A stretch of 64,000 nucleotides of DNA from an uncultured Victivallaceae bacterium. Lineage in GTDB: Bacteria > Verrucomicrobiota > Lentisphaeria > Victivallales > Victivallaceae. The translations under genes and the position numbers were made by a program. The stretch is from positions 62,001-126,000 of the forward strand of contig CALXXL010000006.1 of the NCBI GenBank assembly GCA_944392655.1, in the 5' to 3' direction. The notes under the pieces were generated by a model that had not been told where the DNA came from, ran no database searches, and was given only the letters and a program-made list of their open reading frames with translations. Positions 18,039-27,201 of the stretch are shown in pieces; within the stretch, counting starts at the first letter, position 1, and every line of letters starts with the position of its first letter.

Positions 18039-19178
18039 TTATTTTAAGATATCCCCGATATGTTCAAGGTCAAAATCGAAATCCGGGAACCGCTCCAGAA
18101 AATCAGTCAGACACATAGTGGAAGCGCAGCTTGGTCTTGAACCGTCATTATACTGCTGAACCACGGCAGGACATGAACCAACGCACCAGCGGTTGAAGCG
18201 GCACTCGCGGCACTTGTCATAATCAGTAATCGGCTTATGCCTCAAAGCTCTGAGCTCATTCAAAAACTGTGCAGATTGCCACACATCTTTGAGTTTATCT
18301 CTGTTGATATAACCGAGAACTTTATCCGGGAACGACGTACATGGCACGATACCGCCATCTGGTCTCACGCCCAGTCTGGTATAAACGCCGCCGCATGTGG
18401 CATGGCATCCGCCTCCCCGGATATTACGGTTCTCCTTTTCCGCCCATAGCATTTTACGCCATGTGTTCCAAACGCCCATAGGCACAGACACTGCTCCGAT
18501 TCTCTTGCCGGGGTACTTGCTCATCACGCGGCGATGCTCCATTATGGACTGTGCCACATCGTCGATGGTCAATTCAATCTGAAACGGGTTTTTGCTGTTG
18601 GATTCATTGACAACGGCGCCTCCGGTAGCGAAGAAATCCAATCCGAGGTCATTAAAAATAAAATCCGCCGTCTCCTCCAGATGACCGATATTATGATGGC
18701 TGATAGTGACTCTCGGATATACCGGGACATGGTATTTAATCAGATTTCTGATTCCGCGCACTGCGGCCTGAAAAGTCCCCTTCCCCCGTCCGGCATCATT
18801 AATTTCGCCTATTCCGTCGAGAGACACCTGCACCTTTCCGCGTCCGATATCCGCCAATTCTCTGGCGTGCGCTTCAGTAATCATCGTTCCGTTGGAAAGG
18901 ATAGTATAACGGATATTAGATTCGGCCACCTTCCGGCAAATAGTCATAAAATCCGGTCTGGAGAATGGTTCTCCGCCGGACAAAGAGACCTCTAAAACGG
19001 AAAGTGACTGCAATTCCTCGATGAATTGCAGCCACTCTTCAGTTGGGAGGTCTTTACAATACTCTGTTACGCTATCAAAATGAAAGCAATAGACACAGCG
19101 TAAATTGCACTTACTTGTCAGTTCAAGTATTAAACTTACCGGAGCCTGTAACAGAGGAGTACTGTTTACGCTCCCCAT
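18039..19178 (-). CDS. Radical SAM/SPASM peptide maturase
   Basis: 379 residues. The radical SAM cluster is CNLRCVYC (Cys24, 28, 31), which binds a 4Fe-4S that cleaves S-adenosylmethionine. SLSGGEP (about 66-72) is the SAM-binding glycine motif. The C-terminal third is Cys-rich (GGGCHATCGG, VPCTSFPD, then CRECRFNRWCVGSCPAV and two further Cys), a SPASM domain holding auxiliary Fe-S clusters. SPASM enzymes of this size typically modify ribosomal peptides, forming C-S or C-C links or epimerising residues. Just upstream, 9 nt away, a 46-residue peptide gene is in place as the obvious substrate. AAGGA precedes the ATG. No separate RRE/PqqD gene, protease or exporter is adjacent. The alternative, an anaerobic sulfatase maturase, is less likely: no sulfatase is in the window. 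Confidence 0.88.
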   Translation of the reverse strand: MGSVNSTPLLQAPVSLILELTSKCNLRCVYCFHFDSVTEYCKDLPTEEWLQFIEELQSLSVLEVSLSGGEPFSRPDFMTICRKVAESNIRYTILSNGTMITEAHARELADIGRGKVQVSLDGIGEINDAGRGKGTFQAAVRGIRNLIKYHVPVYPRVTISHHNIGHLEETADFIFNDLGLDFFATGGAVVNESNSKNPFQIELTIDDVAQSIMEHRRVMSKYPGKRIGAVSVPMGVWNTWRKMLWAEKENRNIRGGGCHATCGGVYTRLGVRPDGGIVPCTSFPDKVLGYINRDKLKDVWQSAQFLNELRALRHKPITDYDKCRECRFNRWCVGSCPAVVQQYNDGSRPSCASTMCLTDFLERFPDFDFDLEHIGDILK

Positions 19179-19187
19179 ATAAAATCC

Positions 19188-19328
19188 TTACGGAAGGACT
19201 TCAACGCTACCGTGATCGCAGGTGCCGGGAATAATTTCAGATGTTGCGCCTTCCAACAAAAATTCCGCGCCCCAGCCGGAGAATTTTTCCAAACTCGGTT
19301 TCTGATACTTCATAATTTTTTCTTCCAT
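19188..19328 (-). CDS. Putative RiPP precursor peptide, 46 residues
   Basis: A short reading frame starting with ATG at 19328, GGAG 8 nt upstream, stop at 19188-19190. The N terminus is MEEKIMKYQKPSLEKFS, whose Lys-Tyr-x-Lys-Pro-x-(L/V)-E pattern is common in leaders of peptides modified by radical SAM/SPASM enzymes. The central part is SGWGAEFLLEGATSEIIPG. The presumed core end is TCDHGSVEVLP, with a single Cys at residue 37, a His at 39 and no further Cys. There is no signal peptide. Position and spacing (9 nt before the radical SAM start, same strong promoter) support it as substrate. The modification site is unknown; candidates are Trp19, the Phe residues, Cys37, and the Asp-His or Thr near the C terminus. 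Confidence 0.75.
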   Translation of the reverse strand: MEEKIMKYQKPSLEKFSGWGAEFLLEGATSEIIPGTCDHGSVEVLP

Positions 19329-19390
19329 TTTTTGTTCTCCAAGTTAAAATGTCTTAGGAAAATTAAGGTTCATATCTCATACTACGGCTT

Positions 19391-19419
19391 AAAATACATC
19401 ACTAATTTTGAATAGTCAA
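19391..19419 (-). promoter_or_regulatory. Promoter of the peptide/radical SAM cassette
   Basis: On the minus strand, TTGACT (19414-19419) preceded by GC, a 17-bp spacer and TATTTT (19391-19396), about 60 bp before the precursor ATG. The surrounding 19329-19568 is A+T-rich and otherwise empty. Confidence 0.65.
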
Positions 19420-19568
19420 GCCCATTTTGAAAAATTTTTATACTTTTTCCTTCCTTTCTCATGAAATGTTGAGTTTTAATTTTATAAATGTTTAAAAATA
19501 ATCAAGTTACAACAATAAAGCAAAATTATTTCCTGTCAAAAAAATCTCTATCTCCCTATTTTTTTATG

Positions 19569-22376
19569 TTATTTAGCGCTTATTCCGAGTAAATACAGTG
19601 AATCCATGGCTTCGGTTGAGGCAAATGAAATGCTTTTCACGATTTTATCCGGCTGTGGATTTTTCCAGGTAAAAAACCAACTGTGATAAAGTTTGCCGTT
19701 TCCTTCCCATTCCAGAGAATTTCCGGTAGAGAGATGATAATTGAATTCATCGTCAATAGCGGAAAGCTGCCATGTATATTTAAGTGGCTCCTGAATGGTT
19801 GTGCCGTCCTCATACTCAATGGTCATATTTGCGATAGTGGCGAACTTGGCTGGGGCCACGTCTACAACAGCAGCCAGCACATAAAGTTCATTACACTTGA
19901 GGTTCAGCGGCATTTTGACGGTTTCCGGGAACATGGGGTTAAGACGTGATTTAACGGCGGCTACGAGGGGGGCGCCATCTTTTTCAGCGATTTTAAACTT
20001 AACCAATCCGGTATTTACCGTACCGGTAGGAATGGAATCCATGCCGTATGTATCACCGGAGAGGAATGGATTATTTTCTTCGGAGATTTTCAAATTTGCC
20101 ACTGGAGTCATATCGATCAACTTTACTTCTCCGGCGGTTGGATTATCCTGCCAGTTGCAAACCATATCGCACAGGACTCTTGCCGGATCGTATTTATTGA
20201 CGGCGTCATTAGCGTTCCATGTCCATACGCCGGTACGGACATAAGGGGTAAGCTGCCAGAAGCCGTTATGAGTAACAATCTTATTGCCGTTGTAGCCGCA
20301 CCAGATAGTCTGGAGGAGGCCGAATCCGCCCTGTTTCAGGCAGAACTTGGTCAGGTTTTCGATATTATTATCTTCATGCCATGATGCGCCGATCAGCGGG
20401 AATCCCTCATTACGCAATGCGGTGATATCCGGGAAATCGACCGGTCTGCCGTCATACCGCCATGCCGCCATAGTGATATCTTTAGGAAGTTTTTTGCGTA
20501 CTTCGGCGAGGTTATGCGGAGCGCCGCCTGCGCCGTTTTCAGTACTTTCTTCCGGGGTGACGAGCAAGTCGTGCCACATCATAATTTTCATATTATGTTT
20601 ATTGGCGTAGTTATAATACCACATAATATCGTCGTAGAGAATTTTCTGAATTCCCAATTTTTTATTTTCGGGTCTGGCGGGGAATTCTGCTTTGGGGTGG
20701 AATACCTCGTCGTGTCCGATATGGAGATATTTGGGATATCCGCTGGCTTCGATGACCTCATCCAGAGCTTTTTCGATATATGGATAGAGTCTCGGGTTGG
20801 AGACGTTGTATGCGTATGGGTAATTCACATCTTCGGCGAGGTCGAGATTTTTAAAGTTGCCGTTTTCGTCTTTGGGGAACATCCATCCGCAGTGACCGAA
20901 GGTCTGGAAGAGCGGCACCACATCGATATAGTTATCCTGACACCATTTTACGAGGTTGATATAATCTTCCTTGCTCATGCCCCATGGCTGATGAACGTCG
21001 CTGGTGGCGTCCCATTTTACATATTCCACTTCCGGCACAATGGTATTGTACTTAAGGGGAGCGAGGACATCATCGACCATTCTGGTATGGAATATATGGG
21101 AATAATCGTCCACGAGGAACATAGCGGCGCGGAAGGACATATCCGGCCAGTCTTCGATCTTAATTTCGGCGATTTTACCGTCCCGGAAGATACCGCGCAA
21201 AGTCTGCATGGCATAGAATGCGCCGCGTGGGGTTTTGCTGATTACGGATATTGAATCCGGTTTAACGTCGAGATAATATCCCTCTTCGTTCTCCACCGGA
21301 GCCTGTTCGGTGATTTCTATTTTCAACGCGGCGTTGTCGGTGCTGGCCAATTCGGCATCGACGCCCATTTTAGCCCATACGCGAGCCACGGCTCTGGCAA
21401 GACGGTCGATTTCCGTATCGTTGCCATCCAGTCCGGCAATGGAGAAGCTGATTTTTTCTGCGGGGACAAAGAATCCGCCCTCGCCCGGCATGGGCTGAAC
21501 CATTTTCTTCGGCACCGGCAGCAACGGCATATCCGGGGCATAAGTGGTAACTCCGGCGGGATCGACTTCAACAGCAAGCGGCGTATCGGTTCCGTCGGTT
21601 TCGGGTACGGCGATTTTGAGATCGTCATTGATATCGAACTGAATTTCGATTACGCTGCGGAATGGTTTGCCGTAATCGAGAGTGGTTTGATATCCGAACC
21701 AGAATCCTTTTTTATCGGCAAAAGTCAAGGTACGGCGGTCGCCGATATTGAATGCCGGCCCCTCTTTAAGTTCGACAGAGAGTTCGCCGAGGGCGGTTTT
21801 AAATTCGATTTCCCTGACTTTTTCATACATAAGCCACGGTGAATTCGGTGCCGGTTCTTTTTCGAAAATCTTACCTTTTATTTCGGTACCGTCTTCGAGT
21901 TTTCCCTCATATTCAGCGCCGACCAGCAAACTGTACGGTACAGCGAATGCGCTGTACTCGAATACGCTGGGGATATCGGCGGTAGCTTCGCAGTCGAGGG
22001 TAACGAGGGCGGTATCTCCGGTAACGACGCATGAATACTCGTTGAGTTTAAATTCATGAGTTCCGTTGCCCTGAAGCATGGAGACCTTGTATCCGCCTTC
22101 GACCTCTTCTCTTGGTCCCGGGCGTCCGTCCTCCATGCTGTAGAAGCGCCGGGTACGCCATGGTGGTTCAATTGCCATAATATTACTGGTATACGACAAT
22201 CCTGCGATTGGGCTGGCGAGAGTCAATCCGGGATTTCCGGTCATTTTTGCGACCAGTGTATCTTCCAGTGCGTTACTCCTGCTGTTGTCTGCGGCATCCC
22301 CCGCGTATCCAGAAATGGAGGAGGCGGCGGCGATGACGCACATCAGAGATTTTGCGAGCAGCGACTTCATTCCCAT
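19569..22376 (-). CDS. Secreted GH20-like beta-hexosaminidase-family protein (copy A)
   Basis: 935 residues with an AAAGGA RBS 6 nt before the ATG and a signal peptide (KSLLAKSLMCVIAAASSISG). About 250 residues of an unassigned beta-domain precede the GH20b-type alpha/beta domain, which begins near PVPKKMV. The GH20 TIM-barrel follows. The catalytic Asp-Glu pair falls at D556-E557 in HIGHDEVF, and substrate-wall motifs include FQTFGHCGW and MMWHDLLV. Canonical GH20 enzymes have H-x-G-G-D-E; here the second Gly is His. After the barrel comes a C-terminal beta-sandwich ending LYLLGISAK. GH20 removes terminal HexNAc by substrate-assisted catalysis. It lies 39 nt downstream of a paralogue, so the pair is probably an operon. 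Confidence 0.85.
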   Translation of the reverse strand: MGMKSLLAKSLMCVIAAASSISGYAGDAADNSRSNALEDTLVAKMTGNPGLTLASPIAGLSYTSNIMAIEPPWRTRRFYSMEDGRPGPREEVEGGYKVSMLQGNGTHEFKLNEYSCVVTGDTALVTLDCEATADIPSVFEYSAFAVPYSLLVGAEYEGKLEDGTEIKGKIFEKEPAPNSPWLMYEKVREIEFKTALGELSVELKEGPAFNIGDRRTLTFADKKGFWFGYQTTLDYGKPFRSVIEIQFDINDDLKIAVPETDGTDTPLAVEVDPAGVTTYAPDMPLLPVPKKMVQPMPGEGGFFVPAEKISFSIAGLDGNDTEIDRLARAVARVWAKMGVDAELASTDNAALKIEITEQAPVENEEGYYLDVKPDSISVISKTPRGAFYAMQTLRGIFRDGKIAEIKIEDWPDMSFRAAMFLVDDYSHIFHTRMVDDVLAPLKYNTIVPEVEYVKWDATSDVHQPWGMSKEDYINLVKWCQDNYIDVVPLFQTFGHCGWMFPKDENGNFKNLDLAEDVNYPYAYNVSNPRLYPYIEKALDEVIEASGYPKYLHIGHDEVFHPKAEFPARPENKKLGIQKILYDDIMWYYNYANKHNMKIMMWHDLLVTPEESTENGAGGAPHNLAEVRKKLPKDITMAAWRYDGRPVDFPDITALRNEGFPLIGASWHEDNNIENLTKFCLKQGGFGLLQTIWCGYNGNKIVTHNGFWQLTPYVRTGVWTWNANDAVNKYDPARVLCDMVCNWQDNPTAGEVKLIDMTPVANLKISEENNPFLSGDTYGMDSIPTGTVNTGLVKFKIAEKDGAPLVAAVKSRLNPMFPETVKMPLNLKCNELYVLAAVVDVAPAKFATIANMTIEYEDGTTIQEPLKYTWQLSAIDDEFNYHLSTGNSLEWEGNGKLYHSWFFTWKNPQPDKIVKSISFASTEAMDSLYLLGISAK

Positions 22377-22415
22377 TACAAATCCTTTCTTAAATTAATT
22401 GTTATATATTAAAGA

Positions 22416-25190
22416 TTAAAATCCGCTTATACCGAAGAGATAATACGGCTGTCCCGAGCTTTTAAGAACGATCCGGGAGATAATTTTACCCGGCTGCGGG
22501 TTGTTCCAAACAGAGTACCACACCTTTGAAATTTCTCCGTCGAATGGCAGTTCTATGGCATTGCCGGTGCTGAGGTAATAGTTGTAATCTGCGCCCGGCA
22601 CTCCGACTTCCATTCCATATTTTACAGGATATTCCACCGTTGAACCGTCTTTATAATATATAGTATAGGAAGCGATATTGGAATAGAGAGGCGGTATACT
22701 GCCAATTGATGAATGGAGGAAGAACAATTTTTCCGCCTTCAGGTTCAGATTTTCCAGTGCAATTTCCTCCGGGAAACCGGGATTGATGGAAGATTTGACG
22801 GCGGCTGCGGCGGTATATCCATTTTTTCCGGCGACATCGAACAGCACATTACCGCACCGTTTTTCTCCACATCCAAGCGCGTCAAGTCCGTATGTAATAC
22901 CGGAGAGGAACGGATTATTCGCGCCGGTTATGCTCAAATTGGCAATGCCGTTTATATCGAGAGTAAATCCGTCATGTTTTTCCTCCGGTTTAGCGTTCTC
23001 ATGGAGATCGCAGAAAACCTTTGCCGCGTTGAGATTCTCATTTGCCCTGCTGCTGACATTCCATGACCAGCATCCGGACCGCACATAAGGTGCCATCTGG
23101 TGGAACCAGTAGTAGTAATTATCTTTATTCGGGGTATAAATCCATGTTGTTGAAAGCATCCCCATAGCATTCTGTTCTCTGGCAAACCGGGTAAAATTCT
23201 CCACGTTGTTGGTTGCGTACCATGATGCGCCGATCACGGGGAACCCATCCTGAGCCAGCGCCTTCATATCGTCAAAGGTTTCGAAGTCGCCGGAGTAGCG
23301 CCACACGGTAAAGATAATATCTTTGGGTAATTTTTTGCGCAGTTCGGCGGTAAAATGCGGAGCGCCGCCGGAGCCGTTTTCCGGGCTTTCCTCTTTAGTG
23401 ACAAAGATATCCTGCCACAGCATCAGCTGCATATTGTGTTTTCCGGCGTAATTATAACACCACATGATATGGTCGTACACCACATTTTGAACGCCTTTGC
23501 GTGCAGTCTCCTTGCGATACGGGAATTGCCCGAAAAGGAAGAGTTCGTCCAGGCCTACGTGGAAGAATCTGGTTTGTCCGAACACCTCCACCACCTCATC
23601 GAATAATCTTTCAAGCATCGGGTAGAGATTCGGGTGCGAGGTATTGAATGCGAACGGCAGCGAGTGGCATGAATTATTGAAATATAATGGATAGTTTGGA
23701 TCCTCCGCCATATCGAGATTCTTTCCTCCCTCAAACAGCCATGGCACATGGCTGAGGGTCTGAAATAGCGGAGTAACCTCAATAAAATTTTCGTCGGCGG
23801 TCTGAAGCAGCTGTTTAAGCTGTTCTTTGGACATGGCGTTGGGGATGTGCAATCCTTTAGTGGTATCCCATGCCACATATTCGCACTCCAGGAGGATATG
23901 ATTCATTTTCATGGGGGCGAGAACGTTTTCGATCATGAACGAATAGTGTTCCAGAGCGTCGGCATCCATATGAGCGGCATGAATACCGCGTATATCCATA
24001 TCCGGCCAGTCGCGAACTTCGCAGAATGGCAGAGATCCGCCATCTGAACAGCTGTCAGCGAGAGCCGCAACGGTCTGAAGCGCGTAGAATGCGCCGCGGG
24101 CGGAGTTGGCGGCGATGGTCAAACCATCTTCATTGATCTTCATGGCATATCCTTCGGGATGCTGTGGAGCGGCCAGTCCGTTTTCTGGACTTCCGCCGAC
24201 AGTTATCTGCATTTTAGCGCCGCCATTGCCGGTCAATCCCAGCCGTTCAGCTGCCCGTTCAAGTTTAGCTGCGTCCTGCTCCGACAAGGCGTTGCTGCCG
24301 GCAAACTCCGGTCCGGCAAAATTTCCGGTTAAAACTCCGTCAGCATAACGTATCACCTTAGGAGCCGGCAGCAGCGGCCGTCCGATCCTCCGGGAAGAGA
24401 AAAGCTTTTTTTTCTGAACGGCATTCACCTTACCGTCGCCATACTCCGGAGCGGCGATTTTCAGCTCAGGGTTAATGGTGTATGAAAAATTGACCACACT
24501 TTTAACTGGTACACCCTTAACCATATCGCCGTCGTTGCCGATCCAGTAACAGCGCATATTTTCGAAAGGCACGCCGCGGCGGTCGGCGACAGTAAAGGGT
24601 TTACCTTCAACGACGTCGAATTGAAAAGTCCCGTAGTTGTTTGATGCGGAAAACTTCACTGCATCTTTAACCAGGTATACAATTTCAGTTGAACTGCCGA
24701 AGCTGACCGGCACGGATCCGGATACGATCTTACCATCGGCGGTTTCCGCGGTGAACTCAGCTCCGGCGAGCAGGTTTTCCGGCAGGACAAAGATGGTATA
24801 TTCCATAAATGTGGGCAGCTCCTTCAACAGTTCCATATCCAGGGTCATCACGCCGGAGTTGCCGTTGAATTTCACAGAATACTCTTTAAAATTGATTTCG
24901 TCGAACTTGCCGTCCTGGATAATTCTTCCGCCGTTGGAGTTGATTTCGCACCGTATTGGATCGATCATGGTATAGAACCGGTTTGCGCGCCATGGCGGTT
25001 CGCATGCGATAACCTTGGAAAACACGGAAATATCGAAGAGTTGGTTACTGATTTTAAATCCGTTGCTGTCGGCGGCAACGCTCAACTGAGCCCTGCTGCT
25101 GTTTTGAGACACACAACCTGTGGTTATCACCAAAAGAGAGACAACGGCAAATATCCACTGCAGTTTATCTTTAAAAAAACTCATAATCAT
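22416..25190 (-). CDS. GH20-like lipoprotein (copy B)
   Basis: 924 residues. The N terminus ends in a lipobox (FAVVSLLVITTGC), so it is probably a lipoprotein. Layout matches copy A: a long beta-domain starting with VIACEPPWRANRFYTM, a GH20b-like domain (near PLLPAPKVIRY), a TIM barrel and a C-terminal sandwich ending PYYLFGISGF. The catalytic pair is D548-E549 in HVGLDELF, where H-x-G-L-D-E replaces H-x-G-G-D-E. The barrel has FQTLSHVPW, LMLWQDIFV and the Trp-rich HQMAPYVRSGCWSW. The start could be the ATG at 25184, six nt later. Copy A is secreted and copy B anchored, suggesting complementary sites of action on a HexNAc-containing glycan. Confidence 0.83.
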   Translation of the reverse strand: MIMSFFKDKLQWIFAVVSLLVITTGCVSQNSSRAQLSVAADSNGFKISNQLFDISVFSKVIACEPPWRANRFYTMIDPIRCEINSNGGRIIQDGKFDEINFKEYSVKFNGNSGVMTLDMELLKELPTFMEYTIFVLPENLLAGAEFTAETADGKIVSGSVPVSFGSSTEIVYLVKDAVKFSASNNYGTFQFDVVEGKPFTVADRRGVPFENMRCYWIGNDGDMVKGVPVKSVVNFSYTINPELKIAAPEYGDGKVNAVQKKKLFSSRRIGRPLLPAPKVIRYADGVLTGNFAGPEFAGSNALSEQDAAKLERAAERLGLTGNGGAKMQITVGGSPENGLAAPQHPEGYAMKINEDGLTIAANSARGAFYALQTVAALADSCSDGGSLPFCEVRDWPDMDIRGIHAAHMDADALEHYSFMIENVLAPMKMNHILLECEYVAWDTTKGLHIPNAMSKEQLKQLLQTADENFIEVTPLFQTLSHVPWLFEGGKNLDMAEDPNYPLYFNNSCHSLPFAFNTSHPNLYPMLERLFDEVVEVFGQTRFFHVGLDELFLFGQFPYRKETARKGVQNVVYDHIMWCYNYAGKHNMQLMLWQDIFVTKEESPENGSGGAPHFTAELRKKLPKDIIFTVWRYSGDFETFDDMKALAQDGFPVIGASWYATNNVENFTRFAREQNAMGMLSTTWIYTPNKDNYYYWFHQMAPYVRSGCWSWNVSSRANENLNAAKVFCDLHENAKPEEKHDGFTLDINGIANLSITGANNPFLSGITYGLDALGCGEKRCGNVLFDVAGKNGYTAAAAVKSSINPGFPEEIALENLNLKAEKLFFLHSSIGSIPPLYSNIASYTIYYKDGSTVEYPVKYGMEVGVPGADYNYYLSTGNAIELPFDGEISKVWYSVWNNPQPGKIISRIVLKSSGQPYYLFGISGF

Positions 25191-25297
25191 ATTCCAATCC
25201 GTTATATAGCTGAAGCGAACAGTTTATACTTATGAGAGAAGATAAACGCACTTTTGTTTTTTTCCACTCTTTTAACTGATTATTTTACGGAAAAAAA

Positions 25298-26296
25298 CTA
25301 TTTTTGCAATTGAGAAAGGATCTTGCGGTAAAAATTATCTGATGCGTCTTTGGCATAATATGGATAACGCTTCCGCAGTTCCGGATCGCATCCCCGCGGG
25401 ATATGCTGGAAGCGCTTGTAGAGCCACAGATAGTGTTCCGGGTAGCGCCGTATATACTCCTGCGAGATATCCATAAGTTCCTGCAACACCTCTTTTTCGT
25501 CTTTATACTCTTCGAACGGCTTGCTCAGCTTCTCGGCATGAGCGGTAATGACGCCGTTTTCGTGACGTACGCTGGTACCGTAGATAATAACAGCGGGGAT
25601 GGAGTTTTTATCGCAATAAGCCTTGAGTACGGCCGGAGCGCTGCTGCTTGGCACAGGCAGGCCGAAAAAATTGACAAAAACGCCGCCGTTGCGCACTCTG
25701 GTATTCTGGTCGATGAGAGTCCCGACGCCGAATCCGTTATGGAGAGCCTTCAGACACGCTCTCATTGCGCCCTTGGTCTGAATAATCTGCAATCCGTCCT
25801 CCTGTTCGCGTCCGAGCTTATTAAGCAGGCGGTTAAGGTACGGGTTGCTGACCGGTTTGGCGATAGCGACCATTCTGACTCCGGCGTAGTGAGGGGCCAT
25901 AAGTCCCGAGCCCTCCCATGAACCGAGGTGTGGATTGACAAAGATTATCCGTTCATTGTTAGCCACATGATTTTTCAGCATGGAGAGGACCGGTTCCGGT
26001 ATAACGGTATACTTTTCGATGCGTTTTTTTCTGCCGCTCATCCACAGAAATTCGGTCATATTGAATGCGACGTTAAAAAAACTTTTCAACGCGATTCTCC
26101 GCACCTCCTCCGGTTTAAGTTCCGGGAAAGCCACTTTAATATTGGCGCATGCTATTTTCATCGCCTCCGGCCATAGAGCCATTCCCCAGCCGCCGAGTCT
26201 GGCGAGCATTTTCACTGCGCAGTGCGGCAGAATGCGAACCATTCCGAGAGCCGCTCTAACGACGATATATTCAAGGAAGTACCTGATTTTTTTCAT
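25298..26296 (-). CDS. LpxL/HtrB-type lipid A acyltransferase
   Basis: 332 residues. The N-terminal part is amphipathic or membrane-associated (VRAALGMVRILPH). The catalytic H-x4-D/E motif reads NPHLGSWEGSG (about residue 120), with later blocks typical of LpxL/HtrB enzymes (QNTRVRNGGVFVNFFGLPVPSSSAPA, and YLWLYKRFQ near the C terminus). They transfer a secondary acyl chain onto the lipid A disaccharide at the inner membrane. It is the last gene of a tightly packed minus-strand operon that includes a GT4 glycosyltransferase, which suits envelope glycolipid assembly. Length matches the family. Confidence 0.92.
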   Translation of the reverse strand: MKKIRYFLEYIVVRAALGMVRILPHCAVKMLARLGGWGMALWPEAMKIACANIKVAFPELKPEEVRRIALKSFFNVAFNMTEFLWMSGRKKRIEKYTVIPEPVLSMLKNHVANNERIIFVNPHLGSWEGSGLMAPHYAGVRMVAIAKPVSNPYLNRLLNKLGREQEDGLQIIQTKGAMRACLKALHNGFGVGTLIDQNTRVRNGGVFVNFFGLPVPSSSAPAVLKAYCDKNSIPAVIIYGTSVRHENGVITAHAEKLSKPFEEYKDEKEVLQELMDISQEYIRRYPEHYLWLYKRFQHIPRGCDPELRKRYPYYAKDASDNFYRKILSQLQK

Positions 26297-26304
26297 AATT
26301 CCGC

Positions 26305-27201
26305 TTACTCTCCGCTGCGCAGTTTTCTCCGTCTTTTAGGCGGAATATGCAGTTTTACGTCGTTATCCTGAGTAACTACCACGCCGTTGGCGAATAGTAC
26401 CTGTTCCATTGCTGCTCTTGCGATATTTAAAGCGAGATTATTGCGTCCGGCGGGCGACACCTCCTCCTGCCGGACGGCAGGCAGCACTTCAATGCACTTG
26501 AAATCGCCGGTCACATACCACAATCCCCATCCCGGGGCGAGTTCATGCGGAGCGATCATATTTTCCGGCACGGCGAGATAGAGCCAGTCGGCGACTCCGG
26601 CGCGCCGGATGCTTTCGAGCCGGCTGCCGCGGTATAGAGCATGGTGGTTTTTCTCGATTTTATCGAGCAGTTTCAAGTAGGGATAAAGTCTGCTTGCGCG
26701 GTAATCGAAGGCGGAATTATGTTCATCGTCAAAGAGGTCGCTGACGATTTTGAGTTCCGGTTCATCGCGCCGGATATCGGCCTCCATCCGGATCTTCTCC
26801 TGTTCGAGCGAATCGAGTTTTTCGAGCAGAGCCTGATTATTGCCGCACATGGGCAAACACTCTGCTCTATCGGTAAAGATCTCGACTACAATAGTTTCAG
26901 CCGGTTCGTTCCACTTTTTTCTTTCTGTACCGTCATAGAATGCGGCGGCAGCTCCGGTAATCATTCTCCGGCGGAATACCGGCACCTGACAGGCGAGAGC
27001 AGAGGGATTTTTAAGTGCGAGTCTTCCGAGTACAGCGGCGCACATATCGCTGTAAGCGATATTTTTATCCGGACTTGCGGCGTTGGAATTTATCTTTTCT
27101 GGCACATCTGTTCCGGATTCCGTCCCGTCACCGGCAGCCTGCGGCAGCTCCGGCTGAACCGGAATATCCTCATCCCAGAATGAAAGTTGAACGATACTCA
27201 T
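26305..27201 (-). CDS. Unrecognised cytoplasmic protein between GT4 and LpxL-type genes
   Basis: 298 residues, start overlapping the GT4 stop by 4 nt (ATGA). The N-terminal 50 residues are Pro/Asp/Glu-rich and probably disordered. An alpha/beta region follows with CQVPVFRRRM, TIVVEIFTDRAECLPM and a helical EKLDSLEQEKIRMEA segment. The later GVADWLYLAVPENM and ELAPGWGLWYVTGD resemble the end of some PDDEXK-fold nuclease-like families (MmcB-type), which is only a weak resemblance; the usual catalytic D/E-x-K pair is not clear. The C terminus is basic (IPPKRRRKLRSGE). No signal peptide. Function unknown. Confidence 0.65.
   Translation of the reverse strand: MSIVQLSFWDEDIPVQPELPQAAGDGTESGTDVPEKINSNAASPDKNIAYSDMCAAVLGRLALKNPSALACQVPVFRRRMITGAAAAFYDGTERKKWNEPAETIVVEIFTDRAECLPMCGNNQALLEKLDSLEQEKIRMEADIRRDEPELKIVSDLFDDEHNSAFDYRASRLYPYLKLLDKIEKNHHALYRGSRLESIRRAGVADWLYLAVPENMIAPHELAPGWGLWYVTGDFKCIEVLPAVRQEEVSPAGRNNLALNIARAAMEQVLFANGVVVTQDNDVKLHIPPKRRRKLRSGE

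Noticed and set aside
18039-19178. Anaerobic sulfatase-maturating enzyme as the role of the radical SAM gene
   Set aside because: No sulfatase in the window, and a small peptide gene is directly upstream.
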